A stretch of 64,000 bases of DNA from an uncultured Lachnospiraceae bacterium. Its GTDB lineage: Bacteria > Bacillota > Clostridia > Lachnospirales > Lachnospiraceae. Under the pieces are notes generated by a model, which made no database searches, was not told the DNA's origin, and saw only the letters and a list, made by a program, of their open reading frames with translations. A program made the translations under genes and the position numbers. The stretch's first letter is position 1. The number at the start of each line of letters is the position of its first letter. The stretch is taken from positions 24,439 through 88,438 of the forward strand of contig CAJOID010000001.1 of assembly GCA_905234595.1 (NCBI GenBank), read 5' to 3'. Below are positions 34,850-43,757 of this stretch, one piece after another.

Positions 34850-36175
34850 TCATTTCCACCTCAACATCCTGTTTTTAAGTTCTTCTGTATATAACACTTT
34901 CTTTCCCTCTGCGTTAAGTCTCGAGCTATACTGAGCACACTTTTCACATTTTTCCGCTTTTATCTGTTCTAAATAGTTCAAATTACGATTGACAATTGAT
35001 CGAGCGCTTTCTTCGAGAGCATTGCCTATCTCAACACTGTGAGTAGCACAGAAGCCAACTGTACCTTCCGGATAGATAGTTATCCATTTGTTTTTCTGAC
35101 AAGGACACTCGGTATATCTCCTCTTTTCTCTCAAATATAGGAACAAACCATAATACCTTTCCTCTTTAGTCTTTTGGTAAAGTCCGAAAAAGAATTCCTG
35201 AGCCATCATCCTGGCTCTCTCGTCCTTAAAAAGAGAAAAATCCGAGACTTTGTCCTGATTGGCTATTCTCTCATTCTCCGTTGCTATATTATAGTTAACG
35301 TATAAATCCTTCTGTTCTGCCCATACAACAACTTCATTAACGTTAAAAATATTCTTCTTTGTTATAGTGCAAATAACACTTAGGCTGTCGCACAGTTCAG
35401 GATTACTCCTAAGAATATCTATAGTTTTGTTCGCACATTCAAAAGCTCCGCCACATCCACGATGTTCATCCTGTAGTTCCCCGATACCATCCACGCTTAT
35501 TGCTATTGAAACATTAATCCCATTATCCTGACACTTACCATGAATGCGTTTTAAAACTGATACAATCCTCTCGGTAAAAAAACCATTAGAAATAATATTG
35601 AACCCTTTTAATTCCGGCAGTACATCTATCATAACTTCCATGCACTCTGCCAAATCGTTTCGCAAAAAAGGTTCACCCCCGTTAATTCCTACATATTCCA
35701 CTTTACGGAACAGGTCATCCTGAAGTATTTTTTTAATTTCATCAACAGAAGCGTGTTTTTTGTATTTTAGCTTAGGCATCCCACACATAATACAGTTAAA
35801 ATTGCAGGCATATGTGACAGGAAACTGGATCGTGCTTGGATATTCACATACACCACCATCATATGAAGATTCACCATCCATAAGAAGAAGTTTAAACTCA
35901 TCCGTGAAAAAAATGTGGTTTTCCGAATACCCTAAAGATATCAATTGATCAAAAATAGAGCGATAATATCTGGCAACGCAGATAATCACTAATGAATCCT
36001 CAATATATCTCGGTTGTTCAATAATGACATTGTCTGCCATCATCTGCCCCCAACGCTTCGAGCCATTATCAAAAACGCACCTGACAAGGATATTATTTTC
36101 CTTCAAGAAAGATAACATCTCAACACCCCACTCACCGGCGCCAAAAACTATTATGTTTTTTTCAATCATTCCCAT
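34850..36175 (-). CDS. Radical SAM protein with N-terminal Rossmann-like domain
   Basis: The 441-residue protein has an N-terminal about 100-residue domain starting IIVFGAGEWGVEML, like the appended domains of nearby glycosyltransferases. The radical SAM core follows, with CNFNCIMC (Cys124, Cys128, Cys131) binding the 4Fe-4S cluster. C-terminal cysteines (CPCQ, GFC, KCEKC) suggest a SPASM/twitch-type extra cluster. It overlaps the GT4 gene by 14 bases. Radical SAM enzymes of this shape modify peptides or do dehydrogenation or epimerisation on sugars; the substrate here is unknown. Confidence 0.85.
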   Translation of the reverse strand: MGMIEKNIIVFGAGEWGVEMLSFLKENNILVRCVFDNGSKRWGQMMADNVIIEQPRYIEDSLVIICVARYYRSIFDQLISLGYSENHIFFTDEFKLLLMDGESSYDGGVCEYPSTIQFPVTYACNFNCIMCGMPKLKYKKHASVDEIKKILQDDLFRKVEYVGINGGEPFLRNDLAECMEVMIDVLPELKGFNIISNGFFTERIVSVLKRIHGKCQDNGINVSIAISVDGIGELQDEHRGCGGAFECANKTIDILRSNPELCDSLSVICTITKKNIFNVNEVVVWAEQKDLYVNYNIATENERIANQDKVSDFSLFKDERARMMAQEFFFGLYQKTKEERYYGLFLYLREKRRYTECPCQKNKWITIYPEGTVGFCATHSVEIGNALEESARSIVNRNLNYLEQIKAEKCEKCAQYSSRLNAEGKKVLYTEELKNRMLRWK

Positions 36176-37418
36176 TTATCAACTCTCCGTATATGTGTGT
36201 GATTTCATCTACAACGTTTTGTGCACCATTAAACACGCCGGCACGTTCGCTTTCATTTTGAGATAAAGCTTTTAAATCAATGCCTCCATTCATAACCTGT
36301 CTTAAATAATATGCAAGCATATAAGGTGCATCATACTGGTATAAGAGGCCTTCAGATGATGTTTGTATTATGTCTGGAATTCCACCCACATTTGACACTA
36401 CAACCGGAATACCTATCATCATAGCTTCCGATAACGAATTCGGAGAATTCTCTATAGTCGAAGGCATAATGTATACTTGAGATTTTTGAAAACGATCGAT
36501 CACTTCATCCGGAGCAAGTTCACCCAAAAAAGTTATATGATCGCTCACCTTTAATCTTTCCGCATATTCTTTTGTCAACTGTCCGTATGAGTCATCACCT
36601 TGCCATATGTTTTTTCCGGATATATAGAGGTGCAATTTCGGATATTGATCAATCAATTCTGCTATTGCCGGAATAACAAAATGCAAACCTTTTATTGGAT
36701 AACTAGCCTGTGTCATAAAAATAGAAAATGATTCACACTTATCCGGATTCCAAGAAGATCTGTTGACATAAAATTCATCACGCAGTATTTCTCCGCAATG
36801 CCAGTACCTTGCTGAACGATTTATGCTCTCAACGCAGCTCTTGTCCCAGTTAGTTCTCCCTATAACATGTTTGGCTAACCTGATCGTCTTTTTTTCACAT
36901 ATTCCTCGTTTCAAAAAAGCTTCTTTGCCAGCAGATATTTCATCCATCCTCGAATCCGAAAAACCTTCTTCAAGAAGCTCCTCCATTCCTTTCATATAAT
37001 GCTCTGCATAAAAAGAAACCATTCCTTGGATATATACCAATGTTCTATCCAATAGCTCCAATTCCTGCGCGGCAAGGATCATTGCATATGAATGAATATA
37101 TTCAGTGCCCCAGATTTGTATAATATCAGGTTTAAATTCAGATATGATCTCACGAAATCTGACAGTCATCTGCTCACCCGCAGAACTATAATCAGTCGAA
37201 TTATAGTCAACAGAAAATGAATAGTATTGATGTCCAAAAGCATAACCATCTTTCATTCGATTTGGATCAATAATAGGAAAAACCAAGCCAATTTCAGTCG
37301 GCTTATCCTCAAGAGCATGCAACATACCTGAAATCCATCCGCCAAATACGTTTTTTTTCAAGTTAAACTCCGTTGAATACTCTGGCAATACTATATTGCA
37401 CAACCATAATACTCTCAT
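36162..37418 (-). CDS. GT4 family glycosyltransferase
   Basis: The ATG at 37418 has GGAG 5 bases upstream and gives 418 residues, MRVLWLCNIVLPEYS onward; a longer frame from 37466 would run through the previous gene's end. The C-terminal GT-B domain carries SIFMTQASYPIKGLHFVIPA and the ENSPNSLSEAMMIGIPVVVS donor-site motif (EX7E). It is a retaining transferase using a nucleotide sugar. It lies 2 bases after the GT2 gene at 37421. Confidence 0.88.
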   Translation of the reverse strand: MRVLWLCNIVLPEYSTEFNLKKNVFGGWISGMLHALEDKPTEIGLVFPIIDPNRMKDGYAFGHQYYSFSVDYNSTDYSSAGEQMTVRFREIISEFKPDIIQIWGTEYIHSYAMILAAQELELLDRTLVYIQGMVSFYAEHYMKGMEELLEEGFSDSRMDEISAGKEAFLKRGICEKKTIRLAKHVIGRTNWDKSCVESINRSARYWHCGEILRDEFYVNRSSWNPDKCESFSIFMTQASYPIKGLHFVIPAIAELIDQYPKLHLYISGKNIWQGDDSYGQLTKEYAERLKVSDHITFLGELAPDEVIDRFQKSQVYIMPSTIENSPNSLSEAMMIGIPVVVSNVGGIPDIIQTSSEGLLYQYDAPYMLAYYLRQVMNGGIDLKALSQNESERAGVFNGAQNVVDEITHIYGELINGND

Positions 37419-37420
37419 TG

Positions 37421-38542
37421 CTACTCCATAGCTCCATTCTTTCCTATAATCTGCTGGAAAGTACAAACCTTATCCGCCTCTGCTTCTTGAAAAGCTTTGA
37501 ACACTCCATATACCAAATCGCTTTCTATTGCTATAACTATAATGTGCTCTTTTGCTGACGTTAAAGCCTCCTTAGGAGATATAACTGGCTTACCACAGTA
37601 CAGTGAACCTATCTTCCTCTCACTACGATCTGCAAAACAATCTATCCGATCACCCAATAATTCAAATGTTCTCTGGCCAAAATCACCTGCTCCGTATACG
37701 ATCACATTGTTGTCTTCGACCGACAAATCATATAGTTCATTTATTTCAGGTAATACGCCGACAAAGCAATTTAACATATTAGAATCAACACTATTGGTTA
37801 TAAGCATATCCAGATACAATCCAAACAGATAATTCTTGTTGCACCTAAGTTTTTCAAACAAAAAACCAAATCTAGGAGCACGAAAATGATCATTCAGTAG
37901 TTTTTTGAGATACATAAATTTCTGATGCGATTGAGTCTGTTCATAAATCCGAAAAGCATATATTTTTTTGTCCAGATGATCTAAATTGCCATACTTTTCC
38001 AATACCCTCATAAAGTATTCATAATCTTCAATGACAAAAAACTCATCCTTATACTCACCCACCGACTTATAACACTCTCTTGTATACATAAAACACCCAC
38101 CGACTATGTCGTTATAATACATTCTGAGGGGGTCCTTCTTAACAAATTCTCCTATAACCGCTCCTTTGTCATCAATCAGATCCATATCTGCATATACAAA
38201 CTGGCAATTCGGATTATTCTCCATATACAATAATAGCTCTTCAAAAGCATTTGGGTAATAAACATTATCATCAGTAGTCCATGTAAGATAGTCACCTTTC
38301 GCAATTCTGAATCCAGCATTCAATGACGCGGGTGTCTTACTGTTTACAGGGTTGGTAAGAACCGTTATTCTAATGTCTCGTTTTTGATATTCCCTCAATA
38401 TACGGGGAGTTGAATCAGTTGAACAATCATCCACAATTATCAATTCCCAGTCTTTCATCGTCTGACCAATAATACTATCTATTGCTTCACTCAAATAATC
38501 TTCACCATTATAAACCGGCATTACCACGCTAATTCTAGGCAT
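37421..38542 (-). CDS. GT2 glycosyltransferase with C-terminal Rossmann-like domain
   Basis: In this 373-residue protein residues 1-215 form a GT2 domain (ISVVMPVYNGEDYLSEAIDS, VDDCSTDST, WTTDDNVYYP). From about 275 an extra domain reads NVIVYGAGDFGQRTFELLGD and ends FQQIIGKN, like those on 38561 and the radical SAM protein. The donor loop has TTDDN in place of the common DSDD. An AAAGGAG site precedes the ATG. Confidence 0.85.
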   Translation of the reverse strand: MPRISVVMPVYNGEDYLSEAIDSIIGQTMKDWELIIVDDCSTDSTPRILREYQKRDIRITVLTNPVNSKTPASLNAGFRIAKGDYLTWTTDDNVYYPNAFEELLLYMENNPNCQFVYADMDLIDDKGAVIGEFVKKDPLRMYYNDIVGGCFMYTRECYKSVGEYKDEFFVIEDYEYFMRVLEKYGNLDHLDKKIYAFRIYEQTQSHQKFMYLKKLLNDHFRAPRFGFLFEKLRCNKNYLFGLYLDMLITNSVDSNMLNCFVGVLPEINELYDLSVEDNNVIVYGAGDFGQRTFELLGDRIDCFADRSERKIGSLYCGKPVISPKEALTSAKEHIIVIAIESDLVYGVFKAFQEAEADKVCTFQQIIGKNGAME

Positions 38543-38560
38543 AATTCTTTTATCTCCTTT

Positions 38561-39718
38561 TTAATTGCGCTGTTCCGGATTAATTCGAAGGATTTTCTCT
38601 TCTGGAACACCGTATTCTTTCAATTGTAAAAAAACCTGTTTTACTATGTCTGATATAAGAATTGCAATAAGTATATAATCGTACTCTGTCTCCTGAATGA
38701 TCTCCGGCTTTCTTACGCTTTCCCTGTTTGAACTTTTGTCTACCCAAGCAACTGTGTTAATATCAGTATATTTATCCATAAACGCCTTCAGGCTTATTCC
38801 AAAGCCTCCTGCACCATATACGATTACCCGGGCTCCTTCAGGAATCAATCCATAATAATCTAAGTATCTGTCATGATAATGAAGTATCTCCTCGGGTTTC
38901 CAAAACAAGTGCATATAGGCATTCAGATAAGTATACTGTCTTTCGGTATCTGTATTCCGTATTGCCGGATCAAAGTATGCCTGTCTCATATATTCAAGCA
39001 TTCTTTTGATTGAATCATACTTCACAGGACTCATTGATCCCATCACAGAATCATGACGAATACAATAGTGATAGTAACTTTTCCCAGTCACATAGACCCT
39101 GTTGCTAGCCATAATACACGGATATGATACGCACAAATCCTCGCCAACAAATATATTGTCCGGAACACTATTCTGCAGCCTAAAGATTATGTCTCTTCTA
39201 AACAGTTTATTTACCACATTAAATGCTATATTTTTTTGAAAGAATTCACTTTGATCTATCAGTTTATTAATCACTTCATTGTATAATTGCTCCCCCTCAT
39301 ATAATCCTGGCCTAATATGCTCCTCCTCATCTACAACTGCTTTACCATAATCACGAAGCAATCCGGAGGTCACGACATCTGCATCATAATCCAACGCGTA
39401 ACCCAGCATTTCCGAATACATATTCACATCAATCCAATCATCCGAATCAACATATGTAACATACTTTCCTTTTGCAATCTCAGTGCCCTTTTTTCTTGCT
39501 GAAATCGCACCTGCATTCTCTGTTGATAACACACTAATCTGACGGTGTATAGATGCATACTCTCTTAGAATGGAAAAGCTGTCATCTATTGATCCATCAT
39601 CAACGCATATTATTTCATCGGGGAGCCTGGTCTGATTTAGAATACTATCTAGACACCTTCTCAAAAAAGGCGCTGAGTTGTAGACAGGGATGATAACAGA
39701 TAACGTTATTTCATTCAT
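38561..39718 (-). CDS. GT2 glycosyltransferase with C-terminal Rossmann-like domain
   Basis: In this 385-residue protein the GT2 domain shows LSVIIPVYNSAPFLRRCLDS, VDDGSIDDS and YVDSDDWIDV. The C-terminal domain starts near 300 with ARVIVYGAGGFGISLKAFMD and includes YDYILIAILISDIVKQVF. It is the first gene of the AT-rich minus-strand run 39718 to 33682. There is only a weak ribosome-binding site (GAAAGAA). Confidence 0.85.
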   Translation of the reverse strand: MNEITLSVIIPVYNSAPFLRRCLDSILNQTRLPDEIICVDDGSIDDSFSILREYASIHRQISVLSTENAGAISARKKGTEIAKGKYVTYVDSDDWIDVNMYSEMLGYALDYDADVVTSGLLRDYGKAVVDEEEHIRPGLYEGEQLYNEVINKLIDQSEFFQKNIAFNVVNKLFRRDIIFRLQNSVPDNIFVGEDLCVSYPCIMASNRVYVTGKSYYHYCIRHDSVMGSMSPVKYDSIKRMLEYMRQAYFDPAIRNTDTERQYTYLNAYMHLFWKPEEILHYHDRYLDYYGLIPEGARVIVYGAGGFGISLKAFMDKYTDINTVAWVDKSSNRESVRKPEIIQETEYDYILIAILISDIVKQVFLQLKEYGVPEEKILRINPEQRN

Positions 39719-39823
39719 AGATTATTATTCTTTCTCGAATTCTTTCATCAAAATTGATGACCATCATACTATATTATATCGGAGGTATCATCGGCATTCT
39801 TAACGAATGTGAGTGTTTATGCT

Positions 39824-40795
39824 TTATCCCTTCAATCCCTCAATGCTTTTTTCACATCCTGCTTTTATTCTATATGCCTTCATCCAACCAATATTAGCTA
39901 GTTTTCTTCCGTCCAATATCTGTTCAACTATAGGGCTTCGCTCCTTAACTTCTACCTCGGTCGGAATATCGTATACCACCTTCACTCCAGCAACATCAGC
40001 AATCAGCCTGGCCAGCTCTGCGATGGTGACAACACAGTCATCTGACGCTATATCATATGCGTTGCCTGATTCACCCGATGTCAGCACGCTGAGTATAGCC
40101 GAGGCACTGTCTGCGGCATAGAGATAGGATCGTCTCTGCTCACCTTTACTCTTAAGCACGATATTCTCTCCTGCCACTGCATTTCTGAAAAACTGCGCTG
40201 TCGCGCGATTGTCTTTTGCAGAGATGCCCGGTCCGAATGTATGACACAATCTGGTCACTACTGTATCCACATCATATTTCTCATGATATGAAGCACACAG
40301 GTTTTCGCCTGCCTGTTTACCGAGCGGATAACATGCACGCGATGTCATCGGATCTACATGTCCGTAGACCTCTCCTGATGAAACATACAGAAATCTTTCT
40401 TTGCAATGCTCCCGGGCATACTCGAGCATGCGTGCAGTACCATTGACGCTGTATATAAGTATTCCGACCGGATCCTCTCTGAATGCTCCGGGATGCCCAT
40501 ATCCCGCTGCATGTATGATGTAATCAAACTCAACGTTGAAATCTATATCTGATGCCAGATCATATGTCAGCGGTGTGGCTTTGGGAAATCTTTCCTGTAA
40601 TCCGACCGGATTCCTGCCTGCTGCGAAGACCTTGCTTCCGGCTTCGATGAGCACATCTGTAATAAAAGAACCTACCAGTCCGCTAGCGCCTGTCACGAGA
40701 ATCTTTTTCTCTGACAGTTTCTCGTCGGAGACTACGGATCGGAGTGAGTTTCTCACATCTTCAATATATGATTTTTTTTCATAATATCTGCACAT
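39824..40795 (-). CDS. NAD-dependent epimerase/dehydratase (extended SDR)
   Basis: The 323-residue protein has the nucleotide-binding ILVTGASGLVGSF at about 32-44, the IIHAAGYG motif and the catalytic YPLGK (YxxxK) following SSGEVYG. Extended SDRs act on nucleotide-sugars. Here the enzyme lies next to a LicD gene and an IspD-like cytidylyltransferase. It may modify a CDP-activated sugar or polyol, or reduce a ketose phosphate as the SDR half of Bcs1-type enzymes does; that is inference. No clear ribosome-binding site is seen. Confidence 0.83.
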   Translation of the reverse strand: MCRYYEKKSYIEDVRNSLRSVVSDEKLSEKKILVTGASGLVGSFITDVLIEAGSKVFAAGRNPVGLQERFPKATPLTYDLASDIDFNVEFDYIIHAAGYGHPGAFREDPVGILIYSVNGTARMLEYAREHCKERFLYVSSGEVYGHVDPMTSRACYPLGKQAGENLCASYHEKYDVDTVVTRLCHTFGPGISAKDNRATAQFFRNAVAGENIVLKSKGEQRRSYLYAADSASAILSVLTSGESGNAYDIASDDCVVTIAELARLIADVAGVKVVYDIPTEVEVKERSPIVEQILDGRKLANIGWMKAYRIKAGCEKSIEGLKG

Positions 40796-40832
40796 AAGTA
40801 TTGTTGATCCACTTCTTACATATGTTGAGTGA

Positions 40833-41684
40833 TCACTTGATCGGCGGAAGGATCGGTTCGACGAGCCCCAGCCCTGTTATCTCCATCTTAGGAACCCTCT
40901 GCTCTATCGGAGGCAGCTTCATATAGTCACCATACAGTCTTGTCAGATACAGATCATAGTTTTTGAATCCGCGTAATGTGTATCCCTCGAATTCCATATC
41001 CGTCATCTCATCAAAGCACTCTCTGGGAAGTCCGAATTTGCATCGTTTGGGGTATTGATACATATAATGACTGATAAGCTCTGTACGTCTTCCGTGAAGG
41101 GCTTTAGCCAGTGTATTTCTTGCCTTGAAATATGTATCCTTGGGAATCCTGCTCATCAGGCGGTATATGTTTCTATACAGCGGATTAGCTTCATTATCTT
41201 TACCGACGACAGAATACAGCCCCTTTCTGATCACAAAACATGCCAGAAAATGCAGTCGCCTGGCAAGCCATCCGTCCGGGACATTATCCACTACGAATAT
41301 ATCCAGAAAAATCCCATCATGATACTTCTGATTCTCCTGGCCGGCGCGAATATATGACGTTCCGTTTCGTCTCATCTTCGCCCAGCCCCACCTGTACTCA
41401 GGATCTGTTTTATAATCCTGAAGAAAGAACCTGTCTTTATCAAGTTCTTTACGGCAGGCGCGTTTGAATTTCGCATATTCATGACGCAGTATCACGACAT
41501 CGGCATCATCATCCCAGGGAATGAAACCTTTATGACGGGCTGCTCCAAGCAGCGTTCCCCCATCTATTGAATACTTGATGTCATATTTTCTGCATATACG
41601 ATCTATCTCGATGAGCATCTCCAGCTCGATACGCTGGAGATTATGAAGTTCATCATCTGTGATCACATGTAATTCATTACTCAT
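40833..41684 (-). CDS. LicD-family phosphotransferase (classical short form)
   Basis: The 283-residue protein opens like streptococcal LicD (ITDDELHNLQRIELEMLIEI), with motif GGTLLGAARHKGFIPWDDD at about 42-60. It ends near residue 280 without the type A or B tails, so it is the form closest to the choline/polyol phosphotransferases. It follows the IspD-like gene by 1 base, implying a coupled donor-synthesis and transfer pair. Confidence 0.88.
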   Translation of the reverse strand: MSNELHVITDDELHNLQRIELEMLIEIDRICRKYDIKYSIDGGTLLGAARHKGFIPWDDDADVVILRHEYAKFKRACRKELDKDRFFLQDYKTDPEYRWGWAKMRRNGTSYIRAGQENQKYHDGIFLDIFVVDNVPDGWLARRLHFLACFVIRKGLYSVVGKDNEANPLYRNIYRLMSRIPKDTYFKARNTLAKALHGRRTELISHYMYQYPKRCKFGLPRECFDEMTDMEFEGYTLRGFKNYDLYLTRLYGDYMKLPPIEQRVPKMEITGLGLVEPILPPIK

Positions 41685-41685
41685 A

Positions 41686-42402
41686 TCACTTTAACCATTC
41701 GGCGCGTTTGGTCGCCAACAGCGCCTTGAATATATCCAGATCTTCAACCGTGGTCAGCTTGATATTCTTCTCCGAACCCATGGAGAAGTAAACCGGATAT
41801 CCCAGTTCGACCATCAGAGTGCAACTGGCGATAGAATTGGTTATCTCTTTCTCCAGGGCTTCCTTGTGTATCTGTATGAGCTGTTTCAATCTGAATCCCT
41901 GAGGTGTCTGTGTTCTCTTGAGATTATCTCTCGGGTAACTTTCCTGTGAGGATTCGCCGTTCTCGGTAGTTAGCATAGCCTCAGCGCAGGGGATAACCGT
42001 GATAGCACAGCCGTACTGTTCAGTCTTGATCAGACAGTCCGAGATGATATCCTCCGATACCATAGGACGGATCGCATCATGTATGAGCACGATATCGTCT
42101 CCGTCGTGATCTTCCTGCAGTCCCGTCACACCGCTTCGAATGGATGACTGACCGTTGGTTCCGCCCGGGAAGATCCTATTCAGCTTATCTATGCCGAACT
42201 GTTTAGCATAGGCAGACAGAGTCTTCTCCCATCCGTCTATACATACCACATCTATTTCATCGATTCGGGGATGCTTCTGAAAAGCTTCCAGAGTATATAC
42301 TATGACCGGTTTCTCATTAACCGTCAGAAACTGTTTGGGGATATCCTGCCCCATACGTTCACCGGCTCCGCCGGCTATGATCAGTGCTATGTTCATATAC
42401 AC
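41686..42402 (-). CDS. IspD/TarI-type cytidylyltransferase
   Basis: The 238-residue protein has the CTP-binding IIAGGAGERMGQDIPKQF at the N-terminus and VLIHDAIRPMVSEDI and RTQTPQGF further on, as in IspD and TarI. AAAGGA lies 7 bases before the first ATG. IspD proper works in isoprenoid synthesis, but this copy is inside a glycan island and coupled to LicD, so CDP-ribitol or another CDP-polyol is more likely. A second paralogue is at 55899. Confidence 0.85.
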   Translation of the reverse strand: MYMNIALIIAGGAGERMGQDIPKQFLTVNEKPVIVYTLEAFQKHPRIDEIDVVCIDGWEKTLSAYAKQFGIDKLNRIFPGGTNGQSSIRSGVTGLQEDHDGDDIVLIHDAIRPMVSEDIISDCLIKTEQYGCAITVIPCAEAMLTTENGESSQESYPRDNLKRTQTPQGFRLKQLIQIHKEALEKEITNSIASCTLMVELGYPVYFSMGSEKNIKLTTVEDLDIFKALLATKRAEWLK

Positions 42403-42435
42403 ATGTCCTTTCTCAGCCCCATTCCTGATGGATGA

Positions 42436-43533
42436 CTACCGCAGCCTCACATAGTTTTCCAGCCTCGGCAGGTTAAACCTCAGGCATCCGTAGATTTTCC
42501 CATCCAGAATACCGTCGTTTATCAGCCTTTCCCTATATGTGGCGAATGTCGCAGATGTCATATTCACCTTGTTTCTCACATCCGCAACTTTAACTATATC
42601 AGACTCATCATCACCATCTCTGATCAGTGAAGCTATTGCTCTTAGGACCTCAATGTCTTTTGCAGATAGTTCTTCAAAGATCTTATCATATGCAAACTCC
42701 GCCAAAATACTATCCAGTTCATTATAAATATCCGTGATCTGAGACTGAGTCAATTCAGCACTCCTGCTATACGCATTCCAATAGACGTATCCTATAGCCT
42801 GATATGCGAGGGAATAGCCCTTGCTCTCAAAAGCCAGCCTGTCAGCTTCGCTTGTATCCAACTGCAGCGTCTTCTGATAATCCGCACTGATAGCAGTGAT
42901 GTTCAGCATCTCTATCTCATTTACTTTAGCCCGGTATAAAAATGTTAACGACGGTTTATTCTTTATTCTGTCAATGTTTTCCTTTAGTCCTGTCATCAAA
43001 ACATATATATCGTAATCTGCATTGGCGTACGAAGACAGCGCATGCGAAAACCGCGCTACATTATCACTGTACGTTATTTCATCTATCGTCACCAGAACCT
43101 TCCGGTTTTTCTTTTTCAGGACTTCCAGCATCATCTCAAGCGCATCATCGTCACTGTATGCGACCAGTTCCGCATTCTCGACCTTTACACCCAATCCCAT
43201 TATTGACAGATCGAGCTTTGCCTTTATGAACAGCGACTTGATCTCAGGAATACGATACAGTTTATTTGCCACTGAATGGATCAGATCATCTTCCGGATTA
43301 ATATCTACAGCTATCCAATCCTCCATAGCATTGATCTTGTTGCGGATATCTCCCAGCATAACCGTTTTACCGGAGCCTCTTACCCCTGTTATAAACATTC
43401 CCCTATATGTCGGAACCTTTCTGACATAGTTGTTGATTATAAATGACGTGATAGCCTGCCGTTCTATAAATCTGGGCGGTATATAGCTGAACTGCAACGT
43501 ATATGGATTATCCTCTTCTTTGAAATAACGCAT
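42436..43533 (-). CDS. AAA/archaeal-type ATPase with winged-helix C-terminus
   Basis: The 365-residue protein has Walker A GVRGSGKT at 50-57 and Walker B VLVTIDEI near 146-153. The C-terminal region (VADVRNKVNMTSATFATYRERLINDG) looks like a winged helix. This is the ORC/MoxR-like ATPase kind of unknown role frequent in Lachnospiraceae. GGGAG precedes the ATG. The bases upstream of its start hold a three-unit tandem repeat. It is not evidently part of glycan synthesis. Confidence 0.75.
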   Translation of the reverse strand: MRYFKEEDNPYTLQFSYIPPRFIERQAITSFIINNYVRKVPTYRGMFITGVRGSGKTVMLGDIRNKINAMEDWIAVDINPEDDLIHSVANKLYRIPEIKSLFIKAKLDLSIMGLGVKVENAELVAYSDDDALEMMLEVLKKKNRKVLVTIDEITYSDNVARFSHALSSYANADYDIYVLMTGLKENIDRIKNKPSLTFLYRAKVNEIEMLNITAISADYQKTLQLDTSEADRLAFESKGYSLAYQAIGYVYWNAYSRSAELTQSQITDIYNELDSILAEFAYDKIFEELSAKDIEVLRAIASLIRDGDDESDIVKVADVRNKVNMTSATFATYRERLINDGILDGKIYGCLRFNLPRLENYVRLR

Positions 43534-43585
43534 ATCACAATATCTCCCGAGCTTTACCTGACTCTGATAATTATTATATCACTTC

Positions 43586-43668
43586 CTTCCATAACTCTCC
43601 ATAACTTTCAAATTCTTCCATTACTTTCCATAACTTTCAAAATCTTCCATAACTTTCCATAACTTTTG
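43586..43668. repeat. 29-base tandem repeat, about 2.9 units, upstream of the ATPase gene
   Basis: Units start at 43586, 43615 and 43644. Each contains two copies of a CCATAAC core 10 bases apart, giving six cores (one is CCATTAC). On the minus strand the core reads GTTATGG. It looks like an array of protein-binding sites between two divergent genes. Confidence 0.85.
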
Positions 43669-43705
43669 GCTTCAGTTCATTCGAATTCTCATATACCGGC
43701 ATATA

Positions 43706-43714
43706 TGCTAAAAT
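43706..43714 (+). promoter_or_regulatory. Extended -10 before the TagD-fusion gene
   Basis: TGCTAAAAT on the plus strand, about 30 bases before the AGGAG site. No good -35; the tandem repeat lies just upstream. Confidence 0.4.
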
Positions 43715-43757
43715 AAAGAATATTCAAAGTGATGGCATATGTCATAGGAGAAAAAGC

